The translations under genes were made by a program, and so were the position numbers. Shown in pieces: positions 22,511 to 36,700 of a stretch of DNA of 64,000 bases. The stretch lies in contig NC_081819.1 of NCBI RefSeq assembly GCF_030704535.1, positions 22,974,001 to 23,038,000 on the forward strand, read 5' to 3'. The DNA comes from Vitis vinifera. Its lineage: Eukaryota; Streptophyta; Magnoliopsida; Vitales; Vitaceae. A model generated the notes under the pieces. That model made no database searches, was not told the DNA's origin, and saw only the letters and a program-made list of their open reading frames with translations. Position 1 is the stretch's first letter, and every line of letters begins with the position of its first letter.

Positions 22511-24763
22511 TGGGTTCTGTACAAATGGAATTGAAACTGATGCAGAAAGAATGAGAAGAAAACGTGTCGTGTGGCTTGTGCCCTTGTTTACAAAGGGCAT
22601 TTCACGTTTGAAAGCCCGTAATTTGCTCAGGAATTGGTATGAAGGTTCTCAAAATGCAAGTAAGCTACCACCGAAGTCTTGGCTCTCGACTTGACTTGAA
22701 TCCATTTTCTCATGAATGGGACAGGCAATTTTATCACTAGTGACAGTGGGAAAAGGGTAGAATTGTCTTTTTCCTGCTATTTCGATGTTCATTGTTCAAC
22801 TAAAATACCAACTAAACCTAATTCTTTTACCAAGGTACCTGCTCCTCCCCCTAATCAACATACTTCCACCCGCTTGATGTGTTTCCATCTCTTGGTATGT
22901 CCCCATGAAAGCCCAGCGCTGTGATCACACCCAATGTGCATAATCATGCTTACTGGCCTTTGATCTCTGGGGAATATGAGTCCTTATCATGGAGTCAATA
23001 CCATGGGATCCTAACTCCCAATAACTTGTTAGACCAATAATCTTGTAATGCAATTAACAAAAACTTCAAAGCAACCCCAACAAAAGCAAATTTAATAGTA
23101 GTAACCCTAGATTAAGTCCACTAAATTCAAGGTTCAAAAAGTAAATCAATTCATCCGAATAAAAAAGAAAGGTGTATAAATTGTGAAAGAAGGTGACAGT
23201 TAAAGAGACAAAGCCCGAAAGCGATGTCTTGTGGATCAGTTACTTCCTTTCTGTGTAGAAATCATGAGAGAAACCCATATAAAAAGAAAGACCATTATCA
23301 GAAGCATGACTCTGCATTTGAGAACAGAAACACTATTTTTCAAGTACATAGATGAAGGGTCAAATATCTCATGTCTCATAAGTGCTCACCAACATATCCA
23401 CATTCAAATGTTTATTCACAATGGCATCCAATCTGAAACACGACATTCAGTGGAAAACCCACTACTAAGGCTCAGTGCAGCATGTCCAACTTGTTGAGGG
23501 TTGACCAAATCTTTACTATCTAATACATATATAAACACCTTTTTCTATCTATGGGCCAGTATCAGCTATTAATTTTTTGCATATAGAGGATCATAAATAA
23601 TGTCTTCCATTGATAGATTGAGGTTGAACTTTTTTGGCAATTGGGTGACAACTCGAGAATCTGCCTAATGACATGGAACTCATGACCAGTTTTCATGTTT
23701 CAAGTGCAATAAAATAAAAGAATTTATTAGATATAGTTGTAACTTCCAATAAATATTCTTTTTCTCAGAAAGTCAAAAAAATTTCTGATTGTATAAACTT
23801 TTCATCAAAATCACACACCAAAATGAGCACTCAAGTCTCGTTTAATTACCTAAAACCTCTTTCTTATCAATAACTTTTAGAAGGCAGCTTAGGAACTCAA
23901 AGGTTTGTAACTTATTAAAATCATTGTCCTACACATCTTTTCGCTCTTATAAGGGACCTTTATTAGAAGTTACCAACCTACCAGACATCAAAATGCGCTC
24001 CAAGACAGTTCTAATATTAAGTTTTCTCAACCTGGTTAATGTTGAATGCATTAAGGGAACATTGAATTGTTGATACTGGCAGATTCCGTACCTTTCTAAG
24101 AACTCATAAATAAGGTAAGCTGCCACAGCTCAGTACAATAGACACTCTTCTGCATTGTATTTACTGCTGCAATTTATTATCCATCATAATTATATAATAA
24201 CAACACTGAGGTGGCGTTTGTTTTTTTATTTAATTCTAAATAGAACCTTAATACTTAATAGTATTAAATATTAGGTTGTTTGTTTTTGTAGTATTTTATT
24301 TCTATTAAGTATTAAAAAGTAAAAAAAACCATTGTGTTATTTTTTCTATTTAGAAAAAGCCACATATTCTGGCTTTTTCTATTTAGTAAAAAGTTTATAA
24401 TAAGTCATGAAAAAGTAAAAAAACAAACAACCTAAATTCTAAAACTAAATAGTTTTCAGCAAAAAGCTAAAAAAACAAACACCACCAGAATATTTCAAAT
24501 ATTTATTATAAAATAAATTTAGAAAAACAAAATGCTCAATGCATAGTCCACAAAATTTTGGGCTTTTAACACTACTGGCCCACTAGCACAGACCCAGCAC
24601 AACTGGCAATTCTGGGCCATCCACCTAATACAAGCCCTATGGAATGTGCTTGGATCAACCAACCATGGGGTTCCAGTCCATCTTCAGTCTTTAAAATGGC
24701 TCTTAGCATTAAATTATTAACAGATAAACAGTAGTTAACATGTGCATGCATGTACTCACCTCA
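22511..24763. other. Intergenic between GT90 copy D and the TAD1 3' end
   Basis: This is unique-looking DNA with short reading frames that show no family resemblance. It holds the upstream region of GT90 copy D, the 3' flank of TAD1 just below 24764, and one MITE at 24210-24486. I see nothing else. Confidence 0.6.
24210..24486 (+). mobile_element. MITE, GGTGGTGTTTG family, copy 1
   Basis: A 277-bp element has terminal inverted repeats GGTGGCGTTTGTTTTTTTA (left) and, read from the right, GGTGGTGTTTGTTTTTTTA. Inside are further inverted segments built of ACTTAATA and AAGTAAAAA motifs. A second member in opposite orientation is at 47002-47225. The ends look hAT-like, but I could not find a clean 8-bp target duplication, so the superfamily is open. 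Confidence 0.7.
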
Positions 24764-27700
24764 CTATCTTACAACCGAGAAGGCCTCCAAGTTCAATGCT
24801 TTTAAGAGCCAACCATTAAACGGTGGACTTCCTTTGAAAATTTTTGAAGCTGAACAATACTCTTGAGCCCCATCCTGCAAAAGAGTGAATAATTCAAACT
24901 ACTGGAAAGATGATGATTAAAATGCATGCATCTCTGCAACTTAATTCATAATTAATTTTTGTACAGTGCAGCAGTTCATCGATGCAAATGATAAACAACC
25001 AAGTTCAAATTCAGTAAGGAACACAGATAAAGCAATGACAATATTGCTTCACCAGAGATAAGAACGCATTCTCATGGTTTAACAAATTGTAAGCAACAAC
25101 ACCCCACAAGCGCCATGACCAAAATATAAAATAATGGGGAGAAAAAGGGAAATTCATTCATCTGGTAATGGCATGAATCAAGCATCACAATCCAGGTAAG
25201 TGCGCTACCCATGATATGCCCAAAACTTTTGTCCACCCATCTGCCACTTGTTCTATTACATAATTGGATTTTCTAATTGATTTCTTATTCACAAAATAGG
25301 CATTTCTAGGTGACTGAATATTTATTTTAAGTTTGATGGTGACCAGCACAACCTTTTGTGCTACCACTTTAAATGGCTCCAGCCTCTTGGAATTGAAACT
25401 TCAGAGACAAGACCCTGCACTGCTTATCATGCCAAAAGAACTCTGAAAAATAGATGTACCTACCTTCTGATTCAGGAAAAAAAAAAAAAAAAAAAGGAAA
25501 GAAAGAAAGATATAGATGCCTACTGCAAACCTTGTGATCAGTTTACAAGAACTTCAACCCTACCTCATATGATCTTCTGGTCCTCCCTGCCAATCTATTG
25601 ATAATTAACATCCTTTTCTAAGTAAAGCTTTTGAGCAAAAATTGCTGAAAAATCTGCAAGAGATACTCCAATATCATATGATTATTAACTTTTTATTTTT
25701 TAATCCTTTTGTTTCTTTGAGTAGGAAAAGACCACAGAATTGGCCCATAGGGCATCATCAGGAGTACAGCATCATGCCACATCAGCAAAAAGAAGTAGCT
25801 TGGTTTAACTGGTGGACACCAGTACATGACACCATGCAGAGGAAATCCCCTTATGATAAGCTTCACTGCCTAATAATACACTTACTGCTATGTGTTTTGT
25901 GGCTTGGCACCCCATTCCTAACCAAGAAGCTTCTTAGTTGGAACCCATATCCCTACTCAGGTTTGAATCACATCCTGCAGGGGTTCTACATCAAACTCAG
26001 TAACAGTCTCACTTTCCCCTCTCCCATGCAAGGATAGCCCCCTGCTCTCTTTAAGATGAAAAAGCTGAGGCCTAACCTCAGGTTTTTATGCACTAACCAG
26101 AACATGGATTGAAATGCCCGAGTTTATCGGTTTCAGCAAAATCCATAGACATGACTATGCATTTGATTATTTGTTAATTTAAAATGTCTTTTAATTTAAT
26201 CCATGTGTTCATCTTTTCCAGTTTAAAATATAAAGCATCGATTATATGCTTTTTGGTGCCTCCAGTGCGTGCTACTTAAAACTAAAAAGGACAACCACCA
26301 AATTTGCTCCTATTGTCATTTATGGGAATTCAACAGATGAATCAATATGAACATATTAGATTCAGTTAGAGAATAAATGCATCAAGCAGTGGTCCTTTGA
26401 TCTAAGGTATTGAAATATTACCTTGAGTTCTCGATAAGAAACCTCATTAGCAGGGCTCTCAATTGAGGTTTTATGCATTAGCAACAAAAACACTTCCAAC
26501 AACCGTTTCCTGAGATATAACAATAACAAGAAAACTGAGGAAATAAGAAAAGGCAAAAAACCATTTATGCCTTCCAAAATTAAAATTTCCTGGAGCAGGC
26601 TTTTCTGTTTACTTGCATAAAGACGGCTCTGTAGATGCATAAAGTGCCCCTTTTGCAGAGGTGCCTTGCTTTCTGCCAGTGGTACCAAGAATGACTTCAT
26701 GCAAGCCAGACTTATTCCAACATATTGAATACCTGTAAATTAAAGCATAAAGTATTTGGTAACATCTACAAGATTATAAAACAATTTATAAACCCTGAAA
26801 AGGTCAAAATAAATTAGTTTACCCGCATGTTAAAGTAGTGGTAGCAGTCTCCGAATGTTGAAACTCTTTTGGTGGTATTGGGGCCTTCCAAAATAGTGGC
26901 TGCCAATGATATTACATTAGTATCCTAGCACAATCCCACTTGCTTTCAATATTATTGAGGTATACTCATGTTGACATACACTAGACACTAAGCAGACCTG
27001 GTTCACTTGAAAGGGACTCTTTAGTTTGTCTGATAATGGTAGGGCACGATTATATAAAGCTCTTCTCAGATTATCCTCTAAGGGAAAAATTTTAGGACTG
27101 GTATGAGACTCTCCAACAGTAATGGAAGAAAGGTACACTGGTTGAAGGAAATACGAAAGCAGAGCTCCTACATAAGAGGAATAAAAACCATGTAATTTAA
27201 CATATGACAATAATGTTTATCAGTGTTTATGAAGTATTCTCAATAAAAGTGGAAAAGATGAATGAAAATGCTAACTCGTGATACAAGTCACTTAAGCTTG
27301 TTCCTATTTCCATTAGTACCATAAGTTGTCTGGTACGATAACTTGGGTGTGATTCAGAGTAAATTAAAAACCTTGAACTCCAAGGACATTCCAACGGGCT
27401 ATCTTGTCAGAGCAGCTAACGGACAGAGTTGTATCACCACGACCAGGCTTCCTTTGGATCATGCCAATAATTTGTGAACCATTGCCAGAAAATGAACCCA
27501 CTAGCAAATTCACATTTTAAATAAAATAGATCCATGTTAAAATTAGCTAATCAAATTGTATCACCACCAAGGGGACACTCCCAAATTGTAAATGTTAAAA
27601 ATGAAGAAAAGGCAATGGCAGTTGTCCTCTCAAATTATCCTACTTCACATCCATCAAACTAATATAAAAACAAAAATACACAAGGAGGACAATAATTGCA

Positions 27701-30700
27701 ATTCAATAGCTATTCTAATCCTGTCAGAATTATAATGACTACCATATAACACTGGCTTATTTTATCTCCAATACTGGAAACAAATCTGAAATAACCACCA
27801 TCCAAATGGTAAGCAAAACAACCATGACATCCACTAGAGGTAGCAGTCTAATAATTCAAAAAGAATCAAATAGCAAGAGAAGCAACCATGACATGCACTA
27901 GAGAGAGCAGCCTAACAATTCGAAAAGAAGAAGAGTCATAATGACTACCATATAAGAGCCACTTCTTTTATCCTCAGTACTTGCAACAAATCTGAAATAA
28001 CCATCATCTAATAGCAAGTGAAGCAATCATGACATGCACTAGAGGTAGCAGCCCAATAGTTCAAAAAAAAAAAAATGGAAGAAGAAGAAGAAGAAGAAGA
28101 AGAACTATATGACTACAAAATAACTGCCACTTATCCTCAATACTAGTAATAAATCTGAAGGAACCCTCATTTAATAGCCAGAAAAGTGACTATGACATAC
28201 ACTGGAGATAGCAGCCTAATAATTCAGGAAGAATAAAAAGAAGAAAGGCTTTTAATTGCCTTCATTACCATTATTCTTCATTGAAGCATCCAAAAAATCG
28301 CCTGTGAAATCATCAAGGTTGCTCAAGGAATCAGTCTGTTCATCCATGGAATCATTTTCACTCACTGATGATGGTAAATCCCCATTTATTAAGGCGAAGC
28401 TTCTCAAAGAAAATAATGGCAAACTAAGTGAGGCATCCCCACCTATAAGCAACAAAATAAGGATAATATAATCACAATATATATGCATGTCCTGTGATAA
28501 AAAACAAAAACCATACAATGCAACAACAGAGAAAGGATAGTTTATTTTTTATCTCACAGGAGAAAATTAAGAGATATACCAGAACTTACATGGCAACTGT
28601 GATATATATAAATGTAATTTCCAACCCGCCCTCATTGTTATTTTTCTTTGGCCAGGACCATCTGAGTCCAAATGGAAAAGCATGTTTGTGATATCATCGC
28701 CTTCCAACTGTTCGCTTCCATAATTATGTGTATGCCTATTACTAATGGTCAAAAGACTTTGTATCTCTGTATAGAAGAACCTGTTGTGATGGGGAAAAAA
28801 AGCAATTCTTATGCATCCTCAGAGCAGCAATAAATTTAATCACACATAATTTGGGGTTTTATTGTATAAATCTTAATAATCCTTCAAAATGTTGTTTTCA
28901 AGTGAAAATTAAAATGATGGTAATTCATTCTAGAATCCAGATTAACTTAAGACTTCAAAAATCAAAGCAACAGAAGCCTGAAACTCACTAGTACCAATGC
29001 ACTTTACATAGAGTGGTCAAGAACAAGTTCTATATTGATGGAACTGCTAATCACCTCTTCATTTTTTTTTTATGGATGACAACTCAGACATCTAACTCTA
29101 GTTTTTATTACTCACCGAATTCGGTTCATGATTTCACACTGATGGATCCCAAAACAAGATAAACAAATGTCTATTGATGATGCAAACTTAAGCACATGTT
29201 TGAATTTATGTTCTTAAACATTAACAGCTCAAACAATTGGAATGGGAGAATGGACGTACACATTATTAATGCTTATATTAGATCATGTTGTTTTTCAAAT
29301 ATTCCAGTGGGGTTGCACCCCTTTTTTTGATAGGCACCTTTTAATATACTTTTATCTGCCTATCAAAACAAATATTTGTATACGAGTTTACCATAAATTC
29401 CATATCCTCAAATGTTAATGATATCCGATGAGAGAGAGTGAGCATGAGTACGCGAGTAATGACGATGGGGTGAAAGCCGAGCGGAGAATCGAGGGAAAAG
29501 GAAGGGGAGTAGCTTTGTGGTGGAGTCGAAGGTGTTCGAAGTAGGAGTCGATGAGAGAAAAGGCAAAATCCAAGTTATTATCGTGGAAAGCAAGGGAGGG
29601 GTCTCGTCTTGGGTCCGTCTGGGGCCGGCAAGCATAAGGCCTTTTACGGAAGGTTTGATTCAGTGCATCAGGGACGGGAAAGAAGGAAGATGGGAAAGGG
29701 GATGGAAGGAAAAAAGGAAGGAGTTACTCCCTAGTGCAAGATGCCAATAGGGCAGGGTGTTTCCTTCTCTTAGGGGTTATCGACATGGAGAAGAGGAGAT
29801 ATAGCATCTGCATTCCGAAAGGCAGGGGGGAAAAGGGGGGATGGGCTTCCATGGTGGAGTCCTTACGAAATATGGGATCTTGTTTCGACAAGAAGGAGCA
29901 TAAACAAGAAGAGAGGGCCACGGGAAGGTCGTATGTGGAAGTGGCAAAGGGACCGAGGAGCAGGGATATTACAAGGGTCAGAGTGGAGGTAAGGGGGAGG
30001 AAATAAGTAAAAATCTGAGCAGATTGGAACATTGCTTGGTAGGAAATTGGAACCCTAGTTCAACACAAGAAGAGGATTTGGAGAGATTAGGGTGGTTAGT
30101 GGCAAGTGCATGGGGGTTGAAAGGAAAATTAGGTTTGGCAAGGCTGGGAAAGGGACGAGTTCTTCTGGAGTTTGAACTCGTGGAGGAAGCTAGAAGTGTC
30201 CTCGCCTCTGGGAAGAGATCAGTGGGAGGGCTTCAGATGGGTTTGGAGCGATGGAGTCCAAAATTTGGGTGTTCAACAGAGGGAGAAGCTAGGAACGAAG
30301 CTTGGGTAAGGATTCTAGGTCTCCTAATTTCGTTGTGGGTTCCGACAATCTTGAGAAGAGTGGGGGAAGCGTGCGTTGGGTTCTTAGGTATCGATCCTCA
30401 AACAGAAAGGATGGAGGAGCTCAAGTGGGCTAGGATTTTAGTAAAAACGAGTGGAGAAGACCTGCCGAGTTCGCTGGAGATCGGGGTTAGGGAGGGGAAC
30501 TACTCCATGTCTTTGTGGTGGGAGATTTCGCCATCATTGAGGAAGAAATCGGGGAACTGTTGAGTCTGGCTTGGGCGACAAAATGGGGAGGTTAGGGGTG
30601 ATGGTGTCACACGCGCTGGACTGCGCGTGGGAGAGCTGCCAGCTGCTTGGCCCGAGGAGCAGTTTCGTTCAATTGATAGGACTGGAGGGCAGGTAAGAGG

Positions 30701-33700
30701 GGCAGGCAACGAAGAGTTTGAACATCGGGCTCATATCGAGCCGGTGACCCGCCTTTCTTCTGGATCATCGAGTGTTGGGTTGTCCTCGTCTGGCCCGGTT
30801 GAGGGTCTCGTGGGTTCGAAGTGGGCTAATGGGCCCCCTGAGCAAGGCCCTCTAGAGGGTGCTCTTTTAAAGGGGGTTGCAACTGTTAGTGTTGGGCCAG
30901 CGTTCGGGCCGTTTGAGGGGCGGGCCGCCGATGGGTTGAAGGTTTTGCCTTGTGGGCCTTCAGTCCTGCTTGGGGGCAGTCCTAGGCCTTTTCAGGCCTA
31001 ACCCCACGATAATGGGCTCTCTTTGAAGTTCTGTTCCCCAGCCCACCTGGCTTGCTTTGGGTGCAACCTAGAGATGGAATTTCTAAAGTGCCGAGAGAAG
31101 GAAGATAGGAGGAAGCAGCAGCCGGAATCCCAAAGTTCAATGACAGATTGTGCGTTAGTGGAAGAAGCCTCAAGGTATGGGTCTGATTTAAACTCGTGGG
31201 GATTAAGGGCTTCGGGGCCTTCTCATTCTTCTCCTTTTTCTTTTGGTCGGACTCCGTAGGAGGAGTATTACGACCATTCTGGGGCAATGAGGGAGAATCT
31301 TCAGGAAGGAAATATGTTGAGTTTGGCAGTTGCAGAAGGGTCCACAGAGAGTGGTAAGGGTTGCTGGGATTTGGTTGAGGTTAATTGTGCCGCAAACGAG
31401 GCACACAACTCGGAGTGGAATTTGGTTCGGGCTGAGCCCCAAGAAGTTAGGGGCGAGAAAGAGATTAATTGGGAGGAAAGCAGTCTGGCCAAATTTAGTC
31501 ACTTTTTGGGATTTCCAACAGAAGGCCTAGAAAAGGAAATCTTGGGTTTTTTGATCAAGATCAAAAAAAGGCAGGAAAAGATACACAACAAAGGTATTTT
31601 GGAGAAATCGAAATTCGAAAGGGAACTCAAGAGGCTAGAGTGTTCAATCAATTATGAGGGGGAAATTAAGAAGAACTGTCCTCTTCAAGGCAGAGGAGGT
31701 CAACTAACGATCGGATAATGAATCTCAAATTATTAAACTGGAATGTGAGGGGAGCGAATGACAGATCTAAAAGGAAAATAATCAAGTCTTTTGTTAGAAA
31801 ACAGAAGGTGGACTTGCTTTGTATCCAGGAGACAAAAATCCATTTAATGTCTGAAGGGGTGGTGAGAAGTTTAGGGGCGGGGAGATTCTTAGAATGGAGA
31901 GCTTTAGATGCTTCTGGATAGGCAGGAGGTGTTTTGATTTGCTGGGACAAAAGGTCTCTGGAAATTTTGGATTGGGAGAAGGGTCAGTTCTCAATCTCCT
32001 GTAAATTCAGGAATGTTGAAAATGGGGTAGTCTAGGTGTTCACAGGAGTCTATGGTCCTTTCACCAAAGAAGAAAGCGAGAGCCTGTGGGATGAATTTGG
32101 GGCAATTAGAGGAATTTGGGAAGAACCCTGGTGTGTAGGGGGTGATTTTAACATTATTCTATCCCAAGGGGAAAGAAGTAGACAAGGGAGGATTACCTCA
32201 GCTATGAAGAGGTTTGCTCAGATTATAGATTATCTCGAGCTTGTTGACCTCCCCCTGCAAGGAGGATCATTTACTTGGAGTGGAGGTCTTTATAATCAAT
32301 CCTCGGCCAGGTTGGACAGATTCCTTGTGTCTCCCAGCTGGCCTGATCAGTTCAGTAATGTGATCCAGAAAAGATTGTCTCGGCCCATCTTGGATCACTT
32401 TCCTATCCTAATTGAGGGGGGTGGCATAAGAAGAGGTCACTCACCATTCAGGTTCGAAAATATGTGACTTAAAGTGGAAGGGTTTAAAGACCTCATACAG
32501 AGCTGGTGACAGGGGATGTCGGTCAGAGGAAGGGCTAGCTATAAGTTGGCTACAAAACTGAAGGTAATTAAACAGAATTTAAAAATCTGGAATAGGAATG
32601 TGTTTGGGAGACTGGAATGTAATAAATCTGCAGCTCTCCAGCAAGTGGAATACTGAGATCAGGTGGAAAGTGAGAGGAGTTTGACAGAGGAGGAAATCTC
32701 TATTAAAAAAGAAGCCAAAGAGGGCTATACTAAGTGAGTAAACCTGGAGGAAATACACTGGAGACAGTTATCAAGGGAGTTATGGCTAAGGGAAGGGGAT
32801 AGAAACACGGGTTATTTTCATCGTATGGCAACTGCACACCGAAGAAGGAACTCCCTGGACAGAATAAAAATCAATGGTGTGTGGTTGTCAGAGGATCAAG
32901 AAGTAAGGACAGGGATTGCAGACGCCTTTCAACAGTTGCTCACGGAAGACTCGGAGTGGAAGGCGGATATAGGGGGTCTAAACTTGAATCAAATTAGTCA
33001 GCAAGAAGCGGAAATCCTAGAGTTTCCCTTCTCTGAGGATGAAGTTCATTCGGCTCTAATGGACATGAATGGGGACAAGGCTCCAGGACCGGATGGCTTC
33101 ACTGTGGCCTTTTGGCAATGCTGTTGGGAGTTCGTGAAAGAGGAGATTTTAGAGATGTTTAAGGAGTTCCATGAGCAAAATTCTTTCCTCAAGAGCCTCA
33201 ACAACACGTTTCTAGTCCTTTTACCAAAAAAAAGAAGGGACGGAGGACCTGGGGGACTTCAGACCTATCAGTCTTTTGGGGGGGGCTGTACAAATTATTG
33301 GCTAAGGTGCAGGCCAATAGGATTAAAAAAGTGATTGGAAAAGTGGTTTCACCGGATCAGAATGCGTTCGTCATGGATAGGCAGATTCTGGACGCCTCCT
33401 TAATTGCAAATGAGGTGATTGATTCTTGGCAAAAAATGGGAGAGAAAGGCCTAATTTGCAAATTGGATATTGAGAAGGCGTACGACAGCGTTAATTGGCA
33501 TTTCTTGATGAGGGTCTTGCAAAAAATGGGGTTCAGGTCTAAGTGGAGGGGCTGGATGTGGAGTTGTATCTCAACTGCCAAGTTTTCAGTTCTGATGAAT
33601 GGAGTGTCTGCTGGGTTTTTCTCTAGCTCTAAGGGGCTACATCAAGGTGACCCTCTTTCCCCATACTTGTTTGTCATGGGAATGGAAGTGTTGAGTGTTC

Positions 33701-36700
33701 TTATTAAGAGGGCTATGGAAGGGGGTTTTATTTCTTGGTGAAACATTAGGCGAGGTAGTGGGCCGGCTGCTAATATTTCTCACCTTTTCTTTGCTGATGA
33801 CACAATAGTGTTTTGTGAGGTAAAGAATGAACACTTGACTCATTTGAGCTGGATTTTATTGTGATTTGAAGCTGCTTCAGGGTTAAGGATTAATCTGGCT
33901 AAAAGTGAAATTATTCCAGTAGGGGATGTGAAAGAGATTGTTGAGATGGCTATGGAGCTTGGATGCAAGGTAGGTCAGTTACCCTCAGCCTACTTAGGGC
34001 TGCCCTTGGGGGCGCCCAATAAGGCCTCTTCCGTGTGGGATGGGGTGGAAGAGAGGGTGAGGTGGAAACTTGCCCTTTGGAAATGGCAGTATATCTCCAA
34101 AGGTGGAAGAATCACCCTCATAAAGAGTATGTTGGCTAATATGCCTTTGTATCAATTGTCCCTGTTCCGTATGCCTAAGATAGTGGCAAGAAGGCTAGAA
34201 AAGTTGCAAAGAGACTTTTTGTGGGGAGGGGGAAATATGGAAAGAAAGACCCACTTAATCAATTGGGAGTTAGTGTGTGCAGGTAAGGAAAAGGGGGGGT
34301 TTGGCTTGAGGAAGCTAGTCCTCTTGAACAAAGCCTTGCTTGGTAAATGGGTTTGGAGATTCGCTCGAGCCAAGTGCTTCTATGGAAGCAAGTGCTTATG
34401 GCAAAATATGGGCAAGAGGACCTTGGTTGGAGGACTAAGAAGGCAAATGGGACGTTTGGTGTTGGGGTTCGGAAAGAAATTCTGAAGGAATCTGATTAGT
34501 GCTGGGATAATATGGCTTTCAATGTGGGAAAAGGCACCAGAATCAGATTCTGGACTGATCCTTGGTGTGGGGGTGTTGAGCTGTCCCTAAGATTCCCTCA
34601 TCTCTATGCTGTGGCTGCCCATAGGAATGTCACAGTGGGAGAAATGTGGGACCAGAATTTTGGTCAAGGAGACTGGAATTTAAGGTTTTTCAAAGACTTC
34701 AACAATTGGGAGTTGGACTTGGTAGATGATTTACTTCAAGCCTTAAGAGGTCAAAGGGTTACTTTGGAGGAAGACTCGATTTTTTGGAAGGGAGGAAAAA
34801 ACGGACAGTTTGGTGTTAAGAATGCGTACAGCTCGTTGATCAGCCCCATTCTCTCCGTTTTCCCCAAAAATGCCATTTGGGTGGATAGAGTCCCAACTAA
34901 ATTAGCGTTCTTTGCGTGGGAAACCGCTTGGGGGAAGGTTCTTACCCTTGATAGACTCCAAAAGAGAGGGTGGCAACTTCCTAATAGATGTTTTTTATGT
35001 GATAGCGAAGAGGAAAATGTAAATCATTTGCTCATTTATTGTACAGTGGCCGGAGTGCTGTGGGAGATTGTCCTTGGTTTGTTCCGTGCCCAATGGGTTT
35101 TTCCAAAAACTGTAAAGGAGATTCTACTTAGCTGGAAGGGCTCTTTTGTGGGTAAAAAAAGGAAAAAAATCTGGAGATCCATTCCGTTATTTATTTTTTG
35201 GACGATTTGGAAGGAGAGGAATAGACTAGCTTTTAGGGGGGGAGTTAGTTATTCAGAAACTTAAAAATTCTTTTGTTTGTAATGTGTGGGGCTGGGCAAA
35301 ATTGTATAGTGGAGTGGAGTCGCGCTCCCTTATAGGCTTTTTGAAGTGGTTAGCCTCCATTTAAGGGTTGGTGTGTTTTTTGTTTCTTTTTGGTTGTGAG
35401 GTCTTTGCCGCTTTGTATACTCCTTATATGTTATGTGGCTTTTTTGCCTTGTGTTAATATATTCCGTGTTTACTTATCAAAAATAAATAAATAAATAAAT
35501 TTCATATCCTCAATTCCCAAAAATGAAAGATTGGCTCAACACAGAACTCAATTTACGTTATCATTCTCCATATCTTTTGAAGCTTCAACTTGTAAAACTT
35601 TACTTAGATCAATACAGGATCAAAGTCCTATGTGGAACTTAGACTCTTTATCATAATTTTTTCTGTGCTTCAACTTTTGAAACATTATTTCCAATAGTAC
35701 AGGATTGTAGTTCTACTTGGATCTTAGACTTCTAAATACTACGATTTATAGTTCCATACTTCTAGCTGTAGAAGCCTTCTCTTTAGTGATAAGATACCAA
35801 AAAGGGGTGTACACTTACCATAACATGAATGAGGTTTACTCTAAACAGTTCAAAGCTAGAAACAGATGCAAACAATAATAACAAACACTTCTCAGTTATA
35901 ATTCTTGTCCTCCCACACCCGAAATAAGTAGTGAATTTGCTTGTTAATCATTCGATTACTTGTACTTTCCCAAGAACATTATTGTCAATAACTTTTCTTA
36001 CTAGCCAAACAAAAGGGTATAGTATAATTCATACAAGGCAGAAAATTAAGCAAGCATTAGAAACCTCATTAAAGCTCTTCGGGCAATAACTTCAGCATGC
36101 GAGTCATTCACTATGTCTCCATGTGGGCTCAGGCGTGAGCGACCAATGCATTTGGTCCCTGTTCCTAATGCAACAACCTCCAAATCTGAATGTGAAGATA
36201 AAATAAAATGATTCATTCACAACACTATGTTCTTTCTGGCATCGTTAATTATAGAAATAAACCCTAAAAGTCTGTTTAGTTGCTGAGAAAAATGTAGGAA
36301 ATGAAAAGAAATTAGAATTGACAATCTTAAGAGTTTTCACAATTTTGAATTCGGGAAACAAAATCGCAGCGCCCAATATAGATGGGGATGAATGGAGCAT
36401 TGAAGAAAAAAAATTATCGGAAAGTAATTCCTCAGAAAAGGAGCTTCAGAGAGAAAATGTTCTTTTCGTCAGTTCTCTCAGCAACTGAACAGTGGGTTGA
36501 TGTTATATGCTCACAAGAGACAGAAAAAGTTGTTAAGAATCATCAAAAATATTTGTTAAACCCTCCGTTTGGTAGCCAAGAAAATGCATGCACTGCCTCT
36601 GGCTTAGCTGAGAAGAGGTCTTAAAATTTACCGGTTTCATTTTATTTGCGTTTCGCCCATTTTCTGGGAAACCAAACGGAGGGCCTAGGATGGGAAAAAG

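Larger units (their letters stand above)
29412..35496 (+). mobile_element. Full-length plant L1-type LINE, inactive, inside TAD1 intron 2
   Basis: A 6.1-kb element runs from 29412 to a (TAAA)n tail at 35479-35496 and is flanked by a 17-bp target duplication with one mismatch. ORF1 has a DUF4283-type nucleic-acid-binding region. ORF2 has an apurinic endonuclease, a reverse transcriptase and a C-terminal zf-RVT region. It lies antisense to TAD1. Several nonsense codons and frame changes in both frames make it non-autonomous now. Because both ends are present it was inserted complete, and its single mismatch in the duplication suggests moderate age. Confidence 0.92.
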
